This document shows, in pieces, positions 1 to 11,126 of a stretch of 64,000 nucleotides of DNA. Position numbers and translations under genes: made by a program. Positions within the stretch are counted from its first letter, which is position 1. Each line of letters begins with the position of its first letter. The stretch is from assembly GCF_011300455.1 (NCBI RefSeq), contig NZ_CP049869.1, forward strand, positions 434,001 through 498,000, written 5' to 3'. The notes below the pieces were generated by a model. It ran no database searches, was not told the DNA's origin, and saw nothing but the letters and a program-made list of their open reading frames with translations. The DNA is from Sphingomonas piscis (lineage in GTDB: Bacteria; Pseudomonadota; Alphaproteobacteria; Sphingomonadales; Sphingomonadaceae).

Positions 1-418
1 GGCCCTTGGCGGCAACGGCAGGGTCGAAATATTTGCCCCATTCCCAAGCAGCGACGGCAAGGTGAGGCTTTGTGGCCTGCGCCGAAACGCCCATCTGCTC
101 CGATCCGCGCCAGGCGACCGGCCGAACGTAGGCGTCGACAAGCCCGTTGGCCTTCAGCACCTCGTTACAGGCAGCGTCGATCTCTTCCGCGCTCCAAGGC
201 AGATCGAAGCCGAGGATGCGGGCACTGTTGACCAGGCGCTCGCTATGCTGACGGAGCTTGAAGATCACGCCATTGTAGGCCCGCTGCCCTTCGAACACCG
301 ACGAGGCGTAATGCATCGCATGGGTCAGGATATGGACGTTGGCTTCACGCCAGGGGACGAGTTTGCCGTCGAACCAGATGAAGCCGTCGCGGTCGTCGAA
401 AGTGCGGGTGTCAGCCAT
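1..418 (-). CDS. ilvE: Branched-chain amino acid aminotransferase, 3' part missing
   Basis: PLP enzyme that transfers the amino group between branched-chain amino acids and 2-oxoglutarate; in this neighbourhood it would be the first step of leucine breakdown. Only the first 139 residues are present because the gene runs off the left edge. The visible part begins MADTRTFDDRDGFIWFDGKL and has the family segment HAMHYASSVFEGQRAY (about residues 33-48) and VRPVAWRGSEQMG further on. The PLP-binding lysine lies outside the window. ATG at 416-418 is the natural start. It is the probable upstream neighbour of other leucine-catabolic genes in the next 17 kb. Confidence 0.88.
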   Translation of the reverse strand, partial: MADTRTFDDRDGFIWFDGKLVPWREANVHILTHAMHYASSVFEGQRAYNGVIFKLRQHSERLVNSARILGFDLPWSAEEIDAACNEVLKANGLVDAYVRPVAWRGSEQMGVSAQATKPHLAVAAWEWGKYFDPAVAAKG

Positions 419-441
419 GAGCGGCGACTAAGCCAGCCTCG

Positions 442-1269
442 TCAATGGAGCAAGCCGTCGGACCCGGCGACCTCGCTTCCAAGCTGCGTGCCGCGAGCGG
501 CGGCAGCGTCGATCACCTCCATGACGAGCGAGTCCAGCCGGCCGTCCTGATCGAGGACGGCGAGGCCTGCCTCGGTCGTTCCTTTGGGGCTGGCGACCCG
601 CCGGGCGAGATCGTCCATGCTTTCGCGCGTGCTCGCGGCCAACCATCCGGTGCCGTAAACCGTCTCCACCGCGATGGCCTGCGCCGTGTCCGGCGACAGC
701 CCGCGGGCAACGCCGCCCTTGGCCAGCGCGTCGATGAAGCGGGCAACGTAGGCCGGTCCGGACCCGGCGACCGCGCCGACTGCGCCGAAACGCGCTTCGT
801 CGAGCGTCCAAAGACCGAAGCCGAGATGTTCGAAAAGACGGGAAACCTCGGCCTTCGCCGTGTCGCCGGCATCCTCGCTATACAATGCGGTGACTCCCCG
901 CCGGACGGCCACGGCGAGGTTGGGCATTGCACGGACGATGGTTGCAGCGCCCGGGAAATGCCGCCGCAAGGTCGCGGCATTGGCACCGGCGAGCAGCGAC
1001 AGGACGATCGTCTTGGCGCTGAGGTAGGGCGCAAGCTGGGGCGCGACCTCGCCAAGCTGTTGCGGCTTGAACCCGAGAACCACCAGCCGCGGCGGCGGGC
1101 CAGCCTGCCCTGCCGAGGTCACGGTTCGAACGCCCTCGACCGGCGTTCCGCTAGGACGGACGACGGTCACAGGCGCGAAGTCGGCGGTCGCCGATCGCCA
1201 GCCGTCGACCAAGGCGCCCGTCATGTTGCCGCAGCCGATCAGCCAGGTGGGCGAAGGAAAGATGTTCAT
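442..1269 (-). CDS. proC: Pyrroline-5-carboxylate reductase
   Basis: Catalyses NAD(P)H-dependent reduction of pyrroline-5-carboxylate to proline, the last step of proline synthesis, in the cytosol. It has 275 residues, close to the usual 265-280. The N-terminal Rossmann strand carries GCGNM (residues 12-16). The C-terminal half has the conserved dimerisation/substrate region AVGAVAGSGPAYVARFIDAL followed by SPKGTTEAGLAVL. It lies 6 nt downstream of the YbjN-domain gene on the same strand, so the two are probably co-transcribed. Confidence 0.93.
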   Translation of the reverse strand: MNIFPSPTWLIGCGNMTGALVDGWRSATADFAPVTVVRPSGTPVEGVRTVTSAGQAGPPPRLVVLGFKPQQLGEVAPQLAPYLSAKTIVLSLLAGANAATLRRHFPGAATIVRAMPNLAVAVRRGVTALYSEDAGDTAKAEVSRLFEHLGFGLWTLDEARFGAVGAVAGSGPAYVARFIDALAKGGVARGLSPDTAQAIAVETVYGTGWLAASTRESMDDLARRVASPKGTTEAGLAVLDQDGRLDSLVMEVIDAAAARGTQLGSEVAGSDGLLH

Positions 1270-1275
1270 TCTTGG

Positions 1276-1734
1276 CTATGCCTCGCCATGGGTGTCGATG
1301 AGTGCGGCGGAAATCGCCTCGGTAGGGGTCTTGCCGCCCCACAGCACGAACTGGAACACGGGGTAGAAGCGCTCACATTCCTCAAGCGCCGCTTCGGCAA
1401 TGGCTTCAGCCTGCGCGAAGCTCAGCCCCTCCCCTTCCCGCGCGTCCAGAATGGTTGCGTGGCGGAACACGACGATGCCGGATCCAGACCACATCTCGAA
1501 ATGGCCGAGCCAAAGCTGTTCGTTGATAAGGCCAAGCGCTTCGTAGATCGCGGCCCTTTTTTCCGGACCCACCTTGATGTCGGGAAAAGTCAGGAATTGA
1601 AGCACCTGATCCTCGGGCCGCCAGACGCCGCGAAGCTCATATTGCGCCCAGCTACCGGTGGCCGACGCGACGATCTCCCCGTCGCCGGATCGCTCGCACG
1701 CCCAGCCGCGCGCTTCGAAATATTGTTCCAGCAC
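1276..1734 (-). CDS. YbjN domain-containing protein
   Basis: Uncharacterised alphaproteobacterial YbjN-family protein (type III secretion chaperone-like fold), about 152 residues from the GTG at 1734. The fold-typical segment runs from LEQYFEARGW through YELRGVWRPEDQVLQF to FYPVFQFVLWGG. The start is doubtful: the open frame continues upstream to the ubiK stop (1789-1791), and the 17 in-frame codons there (SEEEGQEERDDGAPIE) resemble my recollection of related N-termini. A CTG at 1783-1785 has GGGAG about 8 nt before it, so the real protein may be 169 residues with a CTG start. Function unknown; proC lies just downstream. Confidence 0.8.
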   Translation of the reverse strand: MLEQYFEARGWACERSGDGEIVASATGSWAQYELRGVWRPEDQVLQFLTFPDIKVGPEKRAAIYEALGLINEQLWLGHFEMWSGSGIVVFRHATILDAREGEGLSFAQAEAIAEAALEECERFYPVFQFVLWGGKTPTEAISAALIDTHGEA

Positions 1735-1788
1735 CTCGATGGGAGCGCCGTCGTCGCGCTCCTCCTGGCCTTCTTCCTCGCTCAGGGG

Positions 1789-2103
1789 TCAGACTCCCGC
1801 CGCGCCGATGTCGCCAGGCTTTGCCTTGCCACGCGCCTTGGCCGTGCCGGCGGCCGGACCCTCCACCTTGGCTTCAAGGGCGGCAATGCGGGCTTTCAGA
1901 ATTTCATTCTCGTCGCGGGCGGCAGCGGCCATCGCCTTGACGGCGTCGAATTCGTCGCGGGAGACGAAGTCCATGCCGCCCATCCACTCGCGCATCTTCT
2001 CCCGCGCCGAGGATTCGGCTTCGCGGCCCATGCCGGCGAAGGTGCCGGCGACGCCGTTCACCATCTTTACGAAATCGTCGAACAGGCGGTTTTCCGACTG
2101 CAT
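1789..2103 (-). CDS. ubiK: UbiK/BMFP-family accessory factor
   Basis: Small (104 aa) BMFP-domain protein. Characterised members (UbiK/YqiC) form coiled-coil trimers and assist ubiquinone synthesis by binding UbiJ and lipid. The N-terminal amphipathic region (about 1-35, with FDDFVKMVNGVAGTFAGMG) precedes a predicted coiled coil at about 46-79 (RDEFDAVKAMAAAARDENEI..). The C-terminal tail is Ala/Lys-rich. ATG at 2103. It sits 12 nt downstream of the tspO-like gene and directly before the YbjN gene, on the same strand. The family call is firm; the specific ubiquinone role is inferred. Confidence 0.85.
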   Translation of the reverse strand: MQSENRLFDDFVKMVNGVAGTFAGMGREAESSAREKMREWMGGMDFVSRDEFDAVKAMAAAARDENEILKARIAALEAKVEGPAAGTAKARGKAKPGDIGAAGV

Positions 2104-2115
2104 TGCCGTTGCTCC

Positions 2116-2628
2116 CTACAGCCCGAGCACGGACTGGCCGGCACCCGGGTTCAAGCTGTCGATCGCGGAGTTCAAGGTCGCCGCGAAGATCAGCCACGCC
2201 AGATAGGGGAGCATCAGCAATCCCGCCAGTGGCCGCAACCGATAGAATTGGCCGGCCGCGGCGGCCGCGATGCCCGCCATCAGGAATATGACGATCTTGG
2301 CCAGTCCGATATCATGGGCGGCGAAGAACAAGGGCGACCAGAGATAATTCAGAACCATCTGTGCAAAGAACAGGATCAGCGCCTCCTTGCGCCGCTTCGA
2401 CGGCGGCTCGGCAAGGATCATCGCCAGTGCAAGGCCGAGCAGGATGTAGAGGATCGTCCAAGCGACCGGGAACAGCCAGCTTGGCGGCATGAAGCCAGGC
2501 TTGGCGAGCCCGTCGAACCATGCGTTGCCATAGCCGGAGTTGGAGAGCCAGCCGCTCGCAAAGCCGAGCAGAAGCACGGTGGGGACGGTAAGGAGGGCGA
2601 TGCGCTGCCAGGCGCGGCGCTCGGTCAT
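2116..2628 (-). CDS. tspO: TspO/MBR family membrane protein
   Basis: Five-helix inner-membrane protein of the tryptophan-rich sensory protein / benzodiazepine-receptor family, which binds tetrapyrroles and in Rhodobacter modulates photopigment gene expression. It has 170 residues with hydrophobic stretches throughout. The conserved family block is WFDGLAKPGFMPPSWLFPVA followed by WTILYILLGLALAMI, and the C-terminal half has NYLWSPLFFAAHDIGLAKI. ATG at 2628. It lies between sodC (14 nt upstream) and ubiK on the same strand. A redox or porphyrin-stress role is inferred from the family only. Confidence 0.92.
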   Translation of the reverse strand: MTERRAWQRIALLTVPTVLLLGFASGWLSNSGYGNAWFDGLAKPGFMPPSWLFPVAWTILYILLGLALAMILAEPPSKRRKEALILFFAQMVLNYLWSPLFFAAHDIGLAKIVIFLMAGIAAAAAGQFYRLRPLAGLLMLPYLAWLIFAATLNSAIDSLNPGAGQSVLGL

Positions 2629-2642
2629 GCTCGCTCCGGCCG

Positions 2643-3170
2643 TTAGCGAACTGGCGGCACCGGCATCGGCTGCAGCACCGCGCAGGCGATGCGCGTGCCG
2701 CTGTTGCCGCTCGGGTCGGTGCGATAGTCGTCCGCGGCCGAGTGGATCATCAGCGACGATCCGTCGGCGTCCATGAGTTGCGCATAGGTGGCGTTCGGCA
2801 ACGTGACGCTTTCACGCACCCAGCCGTTCCCGGCGGCGGTAACGTTGGGCATGTCACCCGCGTGGGCGCCGTCAGGGTTCTGAAGGCCGTGCTTGCGGTC
2901 CGTGGGGTTCCAATGACCGCCGGCGCTCTCGAACGCGGGCCCGTCGCAGCGACCCTTGGTGTGGACGTGGACGCCGTGGATGCCGGCGGGGAGCTTGCTC
3001 GCCTCGATGCGGAAGGTCACGCCGCCCGGCGTATCCCAGGCGCGCACGGTGCCGATCTGCTGGCCGGCGCCGTTGACGATATTGCTGACGGGCCCACCGC
3101 GCGGCTCACCCGTGGCGGTGCAGGCGGCGAGTGCGACGGGGGCCAAGGCGGCTACCAACTTGATCTGCAT
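2643..3170 (-). CDS. sodC: Cu/Zn superoxide dismutase, lipoprotein
   Basis: Dismutates superoxide in the periplasm. It has 175 residues. The N-terminus has a lipoprotein signal with lipobox ALAAC (Cys17), so it is probably membrane-anchored. Copper and zinc ligands are visible in order: HVH in GIHGVHVH, GGHWNP, the KHG histidine, GDMPN (Asp) and the late copper histidine in LMIHSAADDY. The two disulphide cysteines also appear present (GRCDGP and IACAV). ATG at 3170. Same strand as tspO and ubiK, which together could form a small envelope/oxidative-stress unit. Confidence 0.93.
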   Translation of the reverse strand: MQIKLVAALAPVALAACTATGEPRGGPVSNIVNGAGQQIGTVRAWDTPGGVTFRIEASKLPAGIHGVHVHTKGRCDGPAFESAGGHWNPTDRKHGLQNPDGAHAGDMPNVTAAGNGWVRESVTLPNATYAQLMDADGSSLMIHSAADDYRTDPSGNSGTRIACAVLQPMPVPPVR

Positions 3171-3199
3171 GAGCGTGTCTCCTCGCCGGTGAGAATGCG

Positions 3200-5080
<1,881 letters not shown>

Positions 5081-5084
5081 CGCA

Positions 5085-6686
5085 TCACATCCGGAACACG
5101 CCAAACTGCGGACGTTCGGGTATTGTGGCATTCAGGCAAGCAGCGAACGCTAAGCCCAGCACATCGCGAGTCTGCGCCGGGTCGACGATGCCATCGTCCC
5201 ATAGGCGAGCGGTGGCGTGCCAAGGGTTGCCTTCGTCCTCATACTTCTGGCGGATCGGGGCTTTGAAAGCCTCCGCCTCCTCCAGAGTCCACTTGTCGGC
5301 GTCTCGGTGCACCGTCGCCAGCACCGACGCTGCCTGCTCGCCTCCCATCACGCTGATGCGGCTGTTGGGCCAGGTGAACAGAAAACGTGGGGAATAAGCG
5401 CGCCCCGACATACCGTAATTGCCGGCGCCAAAGCTGCCGCCGATCAGCACCGTGACCTTGGGCACGGTTGCGGTGGCGACGGCGGTGACCAGCTTGGCGC
5501 CATGCTTGGCTATGCCTTCCGCCTCATACTTCCCGCCGACCATGAACCCGGAGATATTCTGCAGGAACAGCAAGGGAATGCGCCGCTGGCAGGCGAGTTC
5601 GATGAAATGCGCACCTTTCTGCGCACTCTCGCTGAACAGTACGCCATTGTTGGCGAGAATAGCGACCGGCACGCCCCAGATGTGCGCGAACCCGCATACG
5701 AGCGTGGTTCCGTAGAGGGGCTTGAACTCGTGCAGTTCGGAGCCGTCGACGATGCGCGCGATGATCTCGCGAACGTCATACGGCGCGCGCACATCTTCGG
5801 GGATCAGCCCGTACAATTCCTCTGCGTCGTGCAGTGGCGGACGCGGTTCGCGGCCCTCGATTGCTGCAGGCTTTGCTGCACCCAGATGACTGACGATGTC
5901 GCGGACGATCGTCAGCGCATGTTCGTCATTCTCGGCCAAGTGGTCGACGACGCCGGACTTGCGCGCGTGTAGGTCGCCCCCGCCGAGATCCTCGGCGCTG
6001 ATCTCCTCACCCGTCGCCGCTTTCACCAGCGGCGGTCCGGCAAGGAAGATCGTGCCCTGGTTGCGGACGATCACGCTTTCGTCGCTCATCGCAGGAACGT
6101 AGGCGCCGCCCGCGGTGCAGCTGCCCATGACGCAGGCGATCTGGGCGATGCCCTTCGACGACATCTGGGCCTGGTTGTAGAAGATCCGGCCGAAGTGATC
6201 ACGGTCGGGGAACACCTCCGACTGGTGCGGCAGATTGGCGCCGCCGCTATCGACCAGATAGATGCACGGCAGCCTGTTCTGCTCGGCGATTTCCTGCGCC
6301 CGAAGATGCTTCTTTACCGTCATCGGAAAGTAGGTGCCGCCCTTCACCGTCGCATCGTTGGCGACGATCATGGCTTGCCGGCCGGAAACCCGGCCAATGC
6401 CCGCGATCAGGCCCGCGCCCGGCACCTCACCGTCGTAGAGATCGAAGGCGGCGAGTTGGCCGATCTCGAGAAATGGTGAGCCCGGATCGAGCAAGCGCTC
6501 GACACGCTCACGCGGCAGCAATTTGCCGCGTGCGACGTGCCGTTCGCGCGACTGCTCACTTCCTCCGAGCGCCGCTGCAGCGACGTCCGCACGAAGCCTG
6601 TCGGCAAGGGTCCGGTTGTGCGCGGCACGGGCTCGGAACTCGTCGCTGTCGACGTTGACCTTGGTGTCGATACGCGGCGCGCTCAT
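5085..6686 (-). CDS. liuB: Methylcrotonyl-CoA carboxylase, carboxyltransferase beta subunit
   Basis: Transfers the carboxyl group from carboxybiotin to 3-methylcrotonyl-CoA in leucine catabolism. Its 533 residues match the 530-540 usual for MCC beta. Family-typical segments are [57 protein letters not shown] and the C-terminal oxyanion glycines in [19 protein letters not shown] at 6686. It is first in a two-gene operon with liuD. The 121-bp gap to the divergent M13 peptidase gene must hold the promoters for both directions. Confidence 0.92.
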   Translation of the reverse strand: MSAPRIDTKVNVDSDEFRARAAHNRTLADRLRADVAAAALGGSEQSRERHVARGKLLPRERVERLLDPGSPFLEIGQLAAFDLYDGEVPGAGLIAGIGRVSGRQAMIVANDATVKGGTYFPMTVKKHLRAQEIAEQNRLPCIYLVDSGGANLPHQSEVFPDRDHFGRIFYNQAQMSSKGIAQIACVMGSCTAGGAYVPAMSDESVIVRNQGTIFLAGPPLVKAATGEEISAEDLGGGDLHARKSGVVDHLAENDEHALTIVRDIVSHLGAAKPAAIEGREPRPPLHDAEELYGLIPEDVRAPYDVREIIARIVDGSELHEFKPLYGTTLVCGFAHIWGVPVAILANNGVLFSESAQKGAHFIELACQRRIPLLFLQNISGFMVGGKYEAEGIAKHGAKLVTAVATATVPKVTVLIGGSFGAGNYGMSGRAYSPRFLFTWPNSRISVMGGEQAASVLATVHRDADKWTLEEAEAFKAPIRQKYEDEGNPWHATARLWDDGIVDPAQTRDVLGLAFAACLNATIPERPQFGVFRM

Positions 6687-6807
6687 GCCCCTCTTTCATG
6701 CCGTTGGTCGAAAAGCCTTAGGCTCGAACTAGCCGGTCGGGCAGCTATTGGAAAGGACAGCGGCCGGGCGCTACCAGGGCCGCAGCACAATGTTGGAGAT
6801 CAAGCCC

Positions 6808-8871
6808 ATGAAGCGCAGCGCGCTCTTTCTCGTCGCATCCTCCCTCGCCCTCGCTGCCTGCGGCAGCACCGGAACGGGCACCGCCACCGAACAGGCGCAG
6901 GGTACAGAGGCCGGCATCGTGCCCGCTTCGATGGACAAAAGCGTCAAGCCCGGCGACGACTTCTTCGCCTACGCCAACGGCAGTTGGGTCAAGAACACCC
7001 AGATTCCCGAAGACCGGTCAAGCACCGGCGCGTTCCTGATCGCCGATCAGGAGCGGGAACGGCAGACCAAGGAGCTGTTCGACGGCCTGCTGAAGTCCAA
7101 TCCGGACGCGAACAGCAACGAAGGGCGCATCGTCAATTACTACAATGCCTACCTGAACACCGACGCGATCGATAAGGCAGGGATGGTCCCGGCCAAGGCA
7201 GACATGGACGCGATTGCCGCCATCGCCGATGTACGCGCGCTAAGTTCCTACATCGGCGGCACGCTGCGCGCCGATACCGACCCGCTCAACTCAACCAATT
7301 ACCAGACGGAAAATCTGTTCGGCATCTTCGTCACGCAGGGGCTGAACACGCCAGGCGAAACCCTGCCCTATCTGATGCAGGGCGGGATCGGACTGCCCGA
7401 GCGCGAATATTATCTGTCCGGCGAGCATGCCGCCGTTCTGCCCAAGTACAAGGCCTATATCGCGACCGTACTGCAGGCGGCGGGCTACCCCGATCCGCAG
7501 GGCGCGGCGGGCCGGGTCATGGACCTGGAAACCAAGATCGCCCAGGCGCATGCCACGCGCGAGGAGAGCGAGGATTTCTCCAAGGGCGCACAAGTTTGGT
7601 CGCGCGCCGAGCTTGAGCAGAAGGCACCGGGGATCGACTGGGGCGCCCTCTTGAACTCGGCGCAGCTCGGCCAGGCGCAGAAGTTCCAGGCCTATCATGC
7701 CACCGCAATCCCCAGACTGTCTTCGCTGGTCGGATCACAGCCGCTCCAGAACTGGAAGGACTGGCTGGTCTTCCATACGCTCAACCAGCAGTCGAACGTG
7801 CTTCCCAAGGCCATTCGAGACGCCAGCTTCGCCTTCAACGGCACCGAACTGTTCGGCACACCGAAGCAGCGGCCACGTGACCAGCTCGCCCTCAACAGCG
7901 TCAGCAACAATCTGCAGGACGCAGTCGGCAAGGCCTATGTCGACAAATATTTCCCGGCCTTGGCCAAGAGCCAGGTCCAGGGCATGGTCGACAACATCAA
8001 GGCCGCCTTCGCCAAGCGCGTCCAGGCGATCAGTTGGATGGCGCCGAGCACCAAGGAAGAGGCGCTAAAGAAGGTGCAGTCGATCGTCGTGGGCGTTGGC
8101 TATCCGGATGCGTGGCGGGACTATTCGTCGCTCACCATCGGCAACGACGCCTACGCCAACCAGAAGAATGCCGGGCTTGCCGAATATCGGCACCAGATCG
8201 CCAAGATCGGCAAGCCGATGGACCGCAACGAATGGTGGATGCCCCCTCAGCTGGTGAACGCCGTCAATCTGCCGGTGCAGAATGCACTGAATTTCCCGGC
8301 GGCGATCCTGCAGCGTCCCTTCTTCGATCCCAAGGCCGACGCCGCTTTCAACTATGGCGCGATCGGCAGCGTGATCGGGCACGAGATCAGCCACAGCTTC
8401 GACAATAATGGCGCATTGTTCGATTCCACCGGACGGTTGCGCAACTGGTGGACCCCTGCCGATTTCGCGAAGTTCCAGGAAGCCGGAGCGGCGCTTGCAG
8501 CGCAGTTCGACCAGTATGAGGCCCTCCCCGGCCTTCATGTGAACGGCAAGCTGACTCTGGGCGAGAATATCGCGGACGTTGCAGGCCTTGCCGCTGCCTA
8601 CGACGCCTACCGAGCCTCGCTCGGCGGCAAGGAAGCACCGGTGATCGACGGCCTGACCGGCGACCAGCGCTTCTTCATCGCTTATGCGCAGGCCTGGGCG
8701 ACCAAGATGCGCGACGCCACGCTACGCAATCGGATCGCGACCGACGGCCATGCGCCAGGACAATATCGCGCGCTCACCGTCCGCAACCTCGATCCCTGGT
8801 ATCAGGCGTTCAATGTTCAACCCGGCGAGAAGCTTTACCTGACCCCCGACAAGCGCGTGAAGGTCTGGTAA
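6808..8871 (+). CDS. M13 (neprilysin-type) metallopeptidase lipoprotein
   Basis: Zinc endopeptidase of the PepO/neprilysin family, 687 aa from the chosen ATG at 6808, which has GGAG nine nt upstream. The frame is open back to 6748 without a better ribosome site. The lipoprotein signal has lipobox LALAAC, so the enzyme should be anchored on the periplasmic side. The zinc motif HEISH is at residues 525-529 and the third ligand is in GENIAD (Glu586). The M13 N-terminal signature KPGDDFFAYANGSW follows the signal region, and the C-terminus ends with the usual YLTPDKRVKVW. The substrate is probably periplasmic peptides. Confidence 0.93.
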   Translation: MKRSALFLVASSLALAACGSTGTGTATEQAQGTEAGIVPASMDKSVKPGDDFFAYANGSWVKNTQIPEDRSSTGAFLIADQERERQTKELFDGLLKSNPDANSNEGRIVNYYNAYLNTDAIDKAGMVPAKADMDAIAAIADVRALSSYIGGTLRADTDPLNSTNYQTENLFGIFVTQGLNTPGETLPYLMQGGIGLPEREYYLSGEHAAVLPKYKAYIATVLQAAGYPDPQGAAGRVMDLETKIAQAHATREESEDFSKGAQVWSRAELEQKAPGIDWGALLNSAQLGQAQKFQAYHATAIPRLSSLVGSQPLQNWKDWLVFHTLNQQSNVLPKAIRDASFAFNGTELFGTPKQRPRDQLALNSVSNNLQDAVGKAYVDKYFPALAKSQVQGMVDNIKAAFAKRVQAISWMAPSTKEEALKKVQSIVVGVGYPDAWRDYSSLTIGNDAYANQKNAGLAEYRHQIAKIGKPMDRNEWWMPPQLVNAVNLPVQNALNFPAAILQRPFFDPKADAAFNYGAIGSVIGHEISHSFDNNGALFDSTGRLRNWWTPADFAKFQEAGAALAAQFDQYEALPGLHVNGKLTLGENIADVAGLAAAYDAYRASLGGKEAPVIDGLTGDQRFFIAYAQAWATKMRDATLRNRIATDGHAPGQYRALTVRNLDPWYQAFNVQPGEKLYLTPDKRVKVW

Positions 8872-8890
8872 CGGTACAAATGTCGTATCC

Positions 8891-8919
8891 TTGACACTTG
8901 TTTAGCGTTCGCAACAACT
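8891..8919 (+). promoter_or_regulatory. Possible housekeeping promoter for the LOV kinase
   Basis: A perfect -35 hexamer TTGACA at 8891-8896 is followed after 17 nt by a poor -10-like ACAACT (8914-8919). It is the only promoter-like element between the M13 gene and the LOV kinase. The -35 is clear; the -10 is weak, as is common in alphaproteobacteria. Confidence 0.35.
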
Positions 8920-8920
8920 T

Positions 8921-8952
8921 GCGCGGCTCTGAATAATTGTTCAGAGCCGCGC
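8921..8952 (+). other. Strong inverted repeat in the LOV-kinase leader
   Basis: A perfect 13-bp stem (GCGCGGCTCTGAA at 8921-8933 and its complement at 8940-8952) encloses a 6-nt loop (TAATTG). It ends 4 nt before the GTG start of the LOV kinase and covers where a ribosome site should be. No T-run follows, so on this strand it is not a classic terminator. It may end M13 transcription by another route, control translation of the kinase or bind a regulator. Confidence 0.6.
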
Positions 8953-8956
8953 CTGC

Positions 8957-10693
8957 GTGGCTGACGAGAATCAATCCCAAGATGTCGATCAAACCGGGCT
9001 GGCGGCCGGCATTCCGGCCCAGGGCTCGGCAGACGTGGGCGCCATGGAGCCGCTGGGCCGACCCGGGCTTCACCATTGGCGCGAAAGCACCATCACCAAT
9101 GCCGATCTGAACGATCGCGGCGGAGTCTTCTTCGCGGCGATCGAGATGACCCGGATGCCGATGATCCTCACGGATCCGAACCTGCCGGACAATCCGATCG
9201 TTTTTTGCAACAAGGCCTTTCTCGACCTCACAGGGTATGAGGAGGGCGAGGTACTCGGCCGCAACTGCCGCTTTCTCCAGGGTGCGCAAACCGATCGCGG
9301 TCAGGTGGCGGAGCTTCGCGAAGCGATCGCGCGCAACGGCTCGATCGCGCTCGAGATCCTCAACTATCGCCGCGACGGATCGCCCTTCTGGAATGCCGTG
9401 TTCATCGGGCCGGTCTACGATACCGATGGCAAGCTACTCTACTTCTTCGCAAGCCAGCTGGACGTCACCCGCCGCCGCAACACCGAGCAGTCGTTCCGCC
9501 AGGCGCAGAAGATGGAATCGATCGGCCAGCTGACCGCCGGCCTCGCCCATGACTTCAACAACCTGCTGCAGGTCGTGAACGGCAATCTGGAGCTGATTTC
9601 GACCGCCAAGGATCCCGACCGGCTTGCCCGCTACGTCGCCTCGGCCCAGTCGGCCGCCGAACGCGGGGCGAAGCTTACGCGTCAGCTACTGGCCTTTGCC
9701 CGCAAGACCCGGCTTGAACCCAGGCCGACCGACCTGTCGCACCTCGTCACCGATTTCAGCGAAATGCTGGAAAGCACGCTGAACAAGCAGGCCGACCTGC
9801 ACCTCAGCCTTCGGCGTGGCCTGCCCCACGTAACGGTCGACCCCGACCAGCTTGAAATGGCGCTGCTCAACATCGTCAACAATGCGCGCGACGCGATGCC
9901 GAACGGCGGCCTGATCACAGTCAGCACGTCGCTGCTGAAGCTCAACGGGAATGCCGAGGCCTTCGACCTTGAGCCGGGCGACTATATCGTGCTCGAAGTA
10001 GCGGACGAAGGCGAAGGCATGGACGCCGACGTGCTGGAGCGCGCCACCGAACCTTTCTTCACGACCAAGGGCGTGGGTCAGGGCACCGGGCTTGGACTGG
10101 CGATGGCCAGCGGCTTCTTGCGTCAGTCGGGCGGACGGCTCGATATCCAGAGCAAGAAGGGCGAGGGCACCTCCGTCCGGATGATTTTCCCGATAACCGG
10201 GCCGGCAACGATTGAAGGGAAGTCGGAGCCGAAGGACAAGGTCGAGGGCACCCGCGGCCAGTCGGGCACCGAGCATGTGCTGGTGGTCGAGGATCACGAC
10301 GAGGTGCTGAGCCTCGCCCGAGAGATTTTGGAGAGCGCCGGATACAAGGTCAGCACCGCCATCAGCGGCGAGGCGGCGCTTCGGCTGTTCGAAGAGATCC
10401 ACCCGCAGGATCCGGTGCACCTCCTCTTCACCGACCTCGTCATGCCGGGCGGCATGAACGGCCTCGCCCTCGTCGACGCAGTGTGCGAGCGCGACCCTTC
10501 CGTCTCCATTCTGATGACTACCGGTTATAACGAGGAACTGGTGGTCAACGGCCCGCGCAAGCGCGCCACGGACGTGCTCAGCAAACCCTATCGTCGCTCC
10601 GAACTGCTGGACCGGGTGCGTCAGGCGCTCAACCGCCACGGCGAGGACGGCCCGCGCCGCAACCCGTCGGATTTCGGCGCCGCGCAGGCCTGA
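8957..10693 (+). CDS. LOV-domain blue-light hybrid histidine kinase
   Basis: Cytosolic photoreceptor kinase (578 aa) with LOV, HisKA, HATPase and receiver domains in order. The LOV core has GRNCRFLQ with the flavin-adduct Cys at residue 104. The HisKA phospho-acceptor is His198 in GLAHDFNN. The ATPase domain shows [17 protein letters not shown] and GTGLGLAM. The C-terminal receiver has VVEDHDE and phospho-acceptor Asp493 (FTDLVMPGG). Light-induced Cys-FMN adduct formation should modulate autophosphorylation. The start is uncertain: GTG at 8957 follows the hairpin directly with no visible ribosome site; ATG at 9044 is the alternative. No separate response regulator is adjacent. Confidence 0.92.
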   Translation: MADENQSQDVDQTGLAAGIPAQGSADVGAMEPLGRPGLHHWRESTITNADLNDRGGVFFAAIEMTRMPMILTDPNLPDNPIVFCNKAFLDLTGYEEGEVLGRNCRFLQGAQTDRGQVAELREAIARNGSIALEILNYRRDGSPFWNAVFIGPVYDTDGKLLYFFASQLDVTRRRNTEQSFRQAQKMESIGQLTAGLAHDFNNLLQVVNGNLELISTAKDPDRLARYVASAQSAAERGAKLTRQLLAFARKTRLEPRPTDLSHLVTDFSEMLESTLNKQADLHLSLRRGLPHVTVDPDQLEMALLNIVNNARDAMPNGGLITVSTSLLKLNGNAEAFDLEPGDYIVLEVADEGEGMDADVLERATEPFFTTKGVGQGTGLGLAMASGFLRQSGGRLDIQSKKGEGTSVRMIFPITGPATIEGKSEPKDKVEGTRGQSGTEHVLVVEDHDEVLSLAREILESAGYKVSTAISGEAALRLFEEIHPQDPVHLLFTDLVMPGGMNGLALVDAVCERDPSVSILMTTGYNEELVVNGPRKRATDVLSKPYRRSELLDRVRQALNRHGEDGPRRNPSDFGAAQA

Positions 10694-10725
10694 CCATTTC
10701 GCGCCGTCTGAGCTAGGGAAGCGCG

Positions 10726-11064
10726 ATGCCCACGATCGCGCTGCTCATCCTTTCCAACATCTTCATGACGGTGGCCTGGTACTGGCACCTCAAGGGCGGG
10801 ATGAACAAACCCATTCTTGCTGTGGTCCTGATCAGCTGGGGCATCGCGCTTGTGGAATATTGCTTCGCGGTTCCCGCCAACCGCCTCGGCTACGCCAATG
10901 GCTGGAGCGGCGCCCAACTGAAGATCGCGCAGGAGGCGATCACCCTCACCGTCTTCGCCGGATTCATGGTCGCGGTGCTCGGCGAGCCATTGCACTGGCG
11001 CCACCTTGCCGCCTTCGCCTGCATCATGGCGGCGGTGGCCTTCCTGTTCTGGGGTAAGCCTTAA
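10726..11064 (+). CDS. DMT-family DUF486 membrane protein
   Basis: Small integral membrane protein (112 aa) with about four transmembrane helices, matching the DUF486 members of the drug/metabolite transporter superfamily. Typical features are the N-terminal ILSNIFMTVAWYWHLK, the block WGIALVEYCFAVPANRLGY and the final helix AFACIMAAVAFLFW. The transported substrate is unknown. ATG at 10726, 32 nt after the LOV kinase, so it may be in the same transcript. Confidence 0.85.
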   Translation: MPTIALLILSNIFMTVAWYWHLKGGMNKPILAVVLISWGIALVEYCFAVPANRLGYANGWSGAQLKIAQEAITLTVFAGFMVAVLGEPLHWRHLAAFACIMAAVAFLFWGKP

Positions 11065-11126
11065 GGCCCGCAGGGGAACCCGCAGGTGCTGTGCTCGTAG
11101 TGTCAGCACCTGTGAGGAGAGGACTG

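Noticed and set aside
445..2646. A 733-codon open frame on the plus strand opposite proC, YbjN, ubiK and tspO
   Set aside because: It is antisense to four recognisable genes, has no domain, and its Arg/Gly/Ala-rich composition is the usual by-product of high-GC codon bias.
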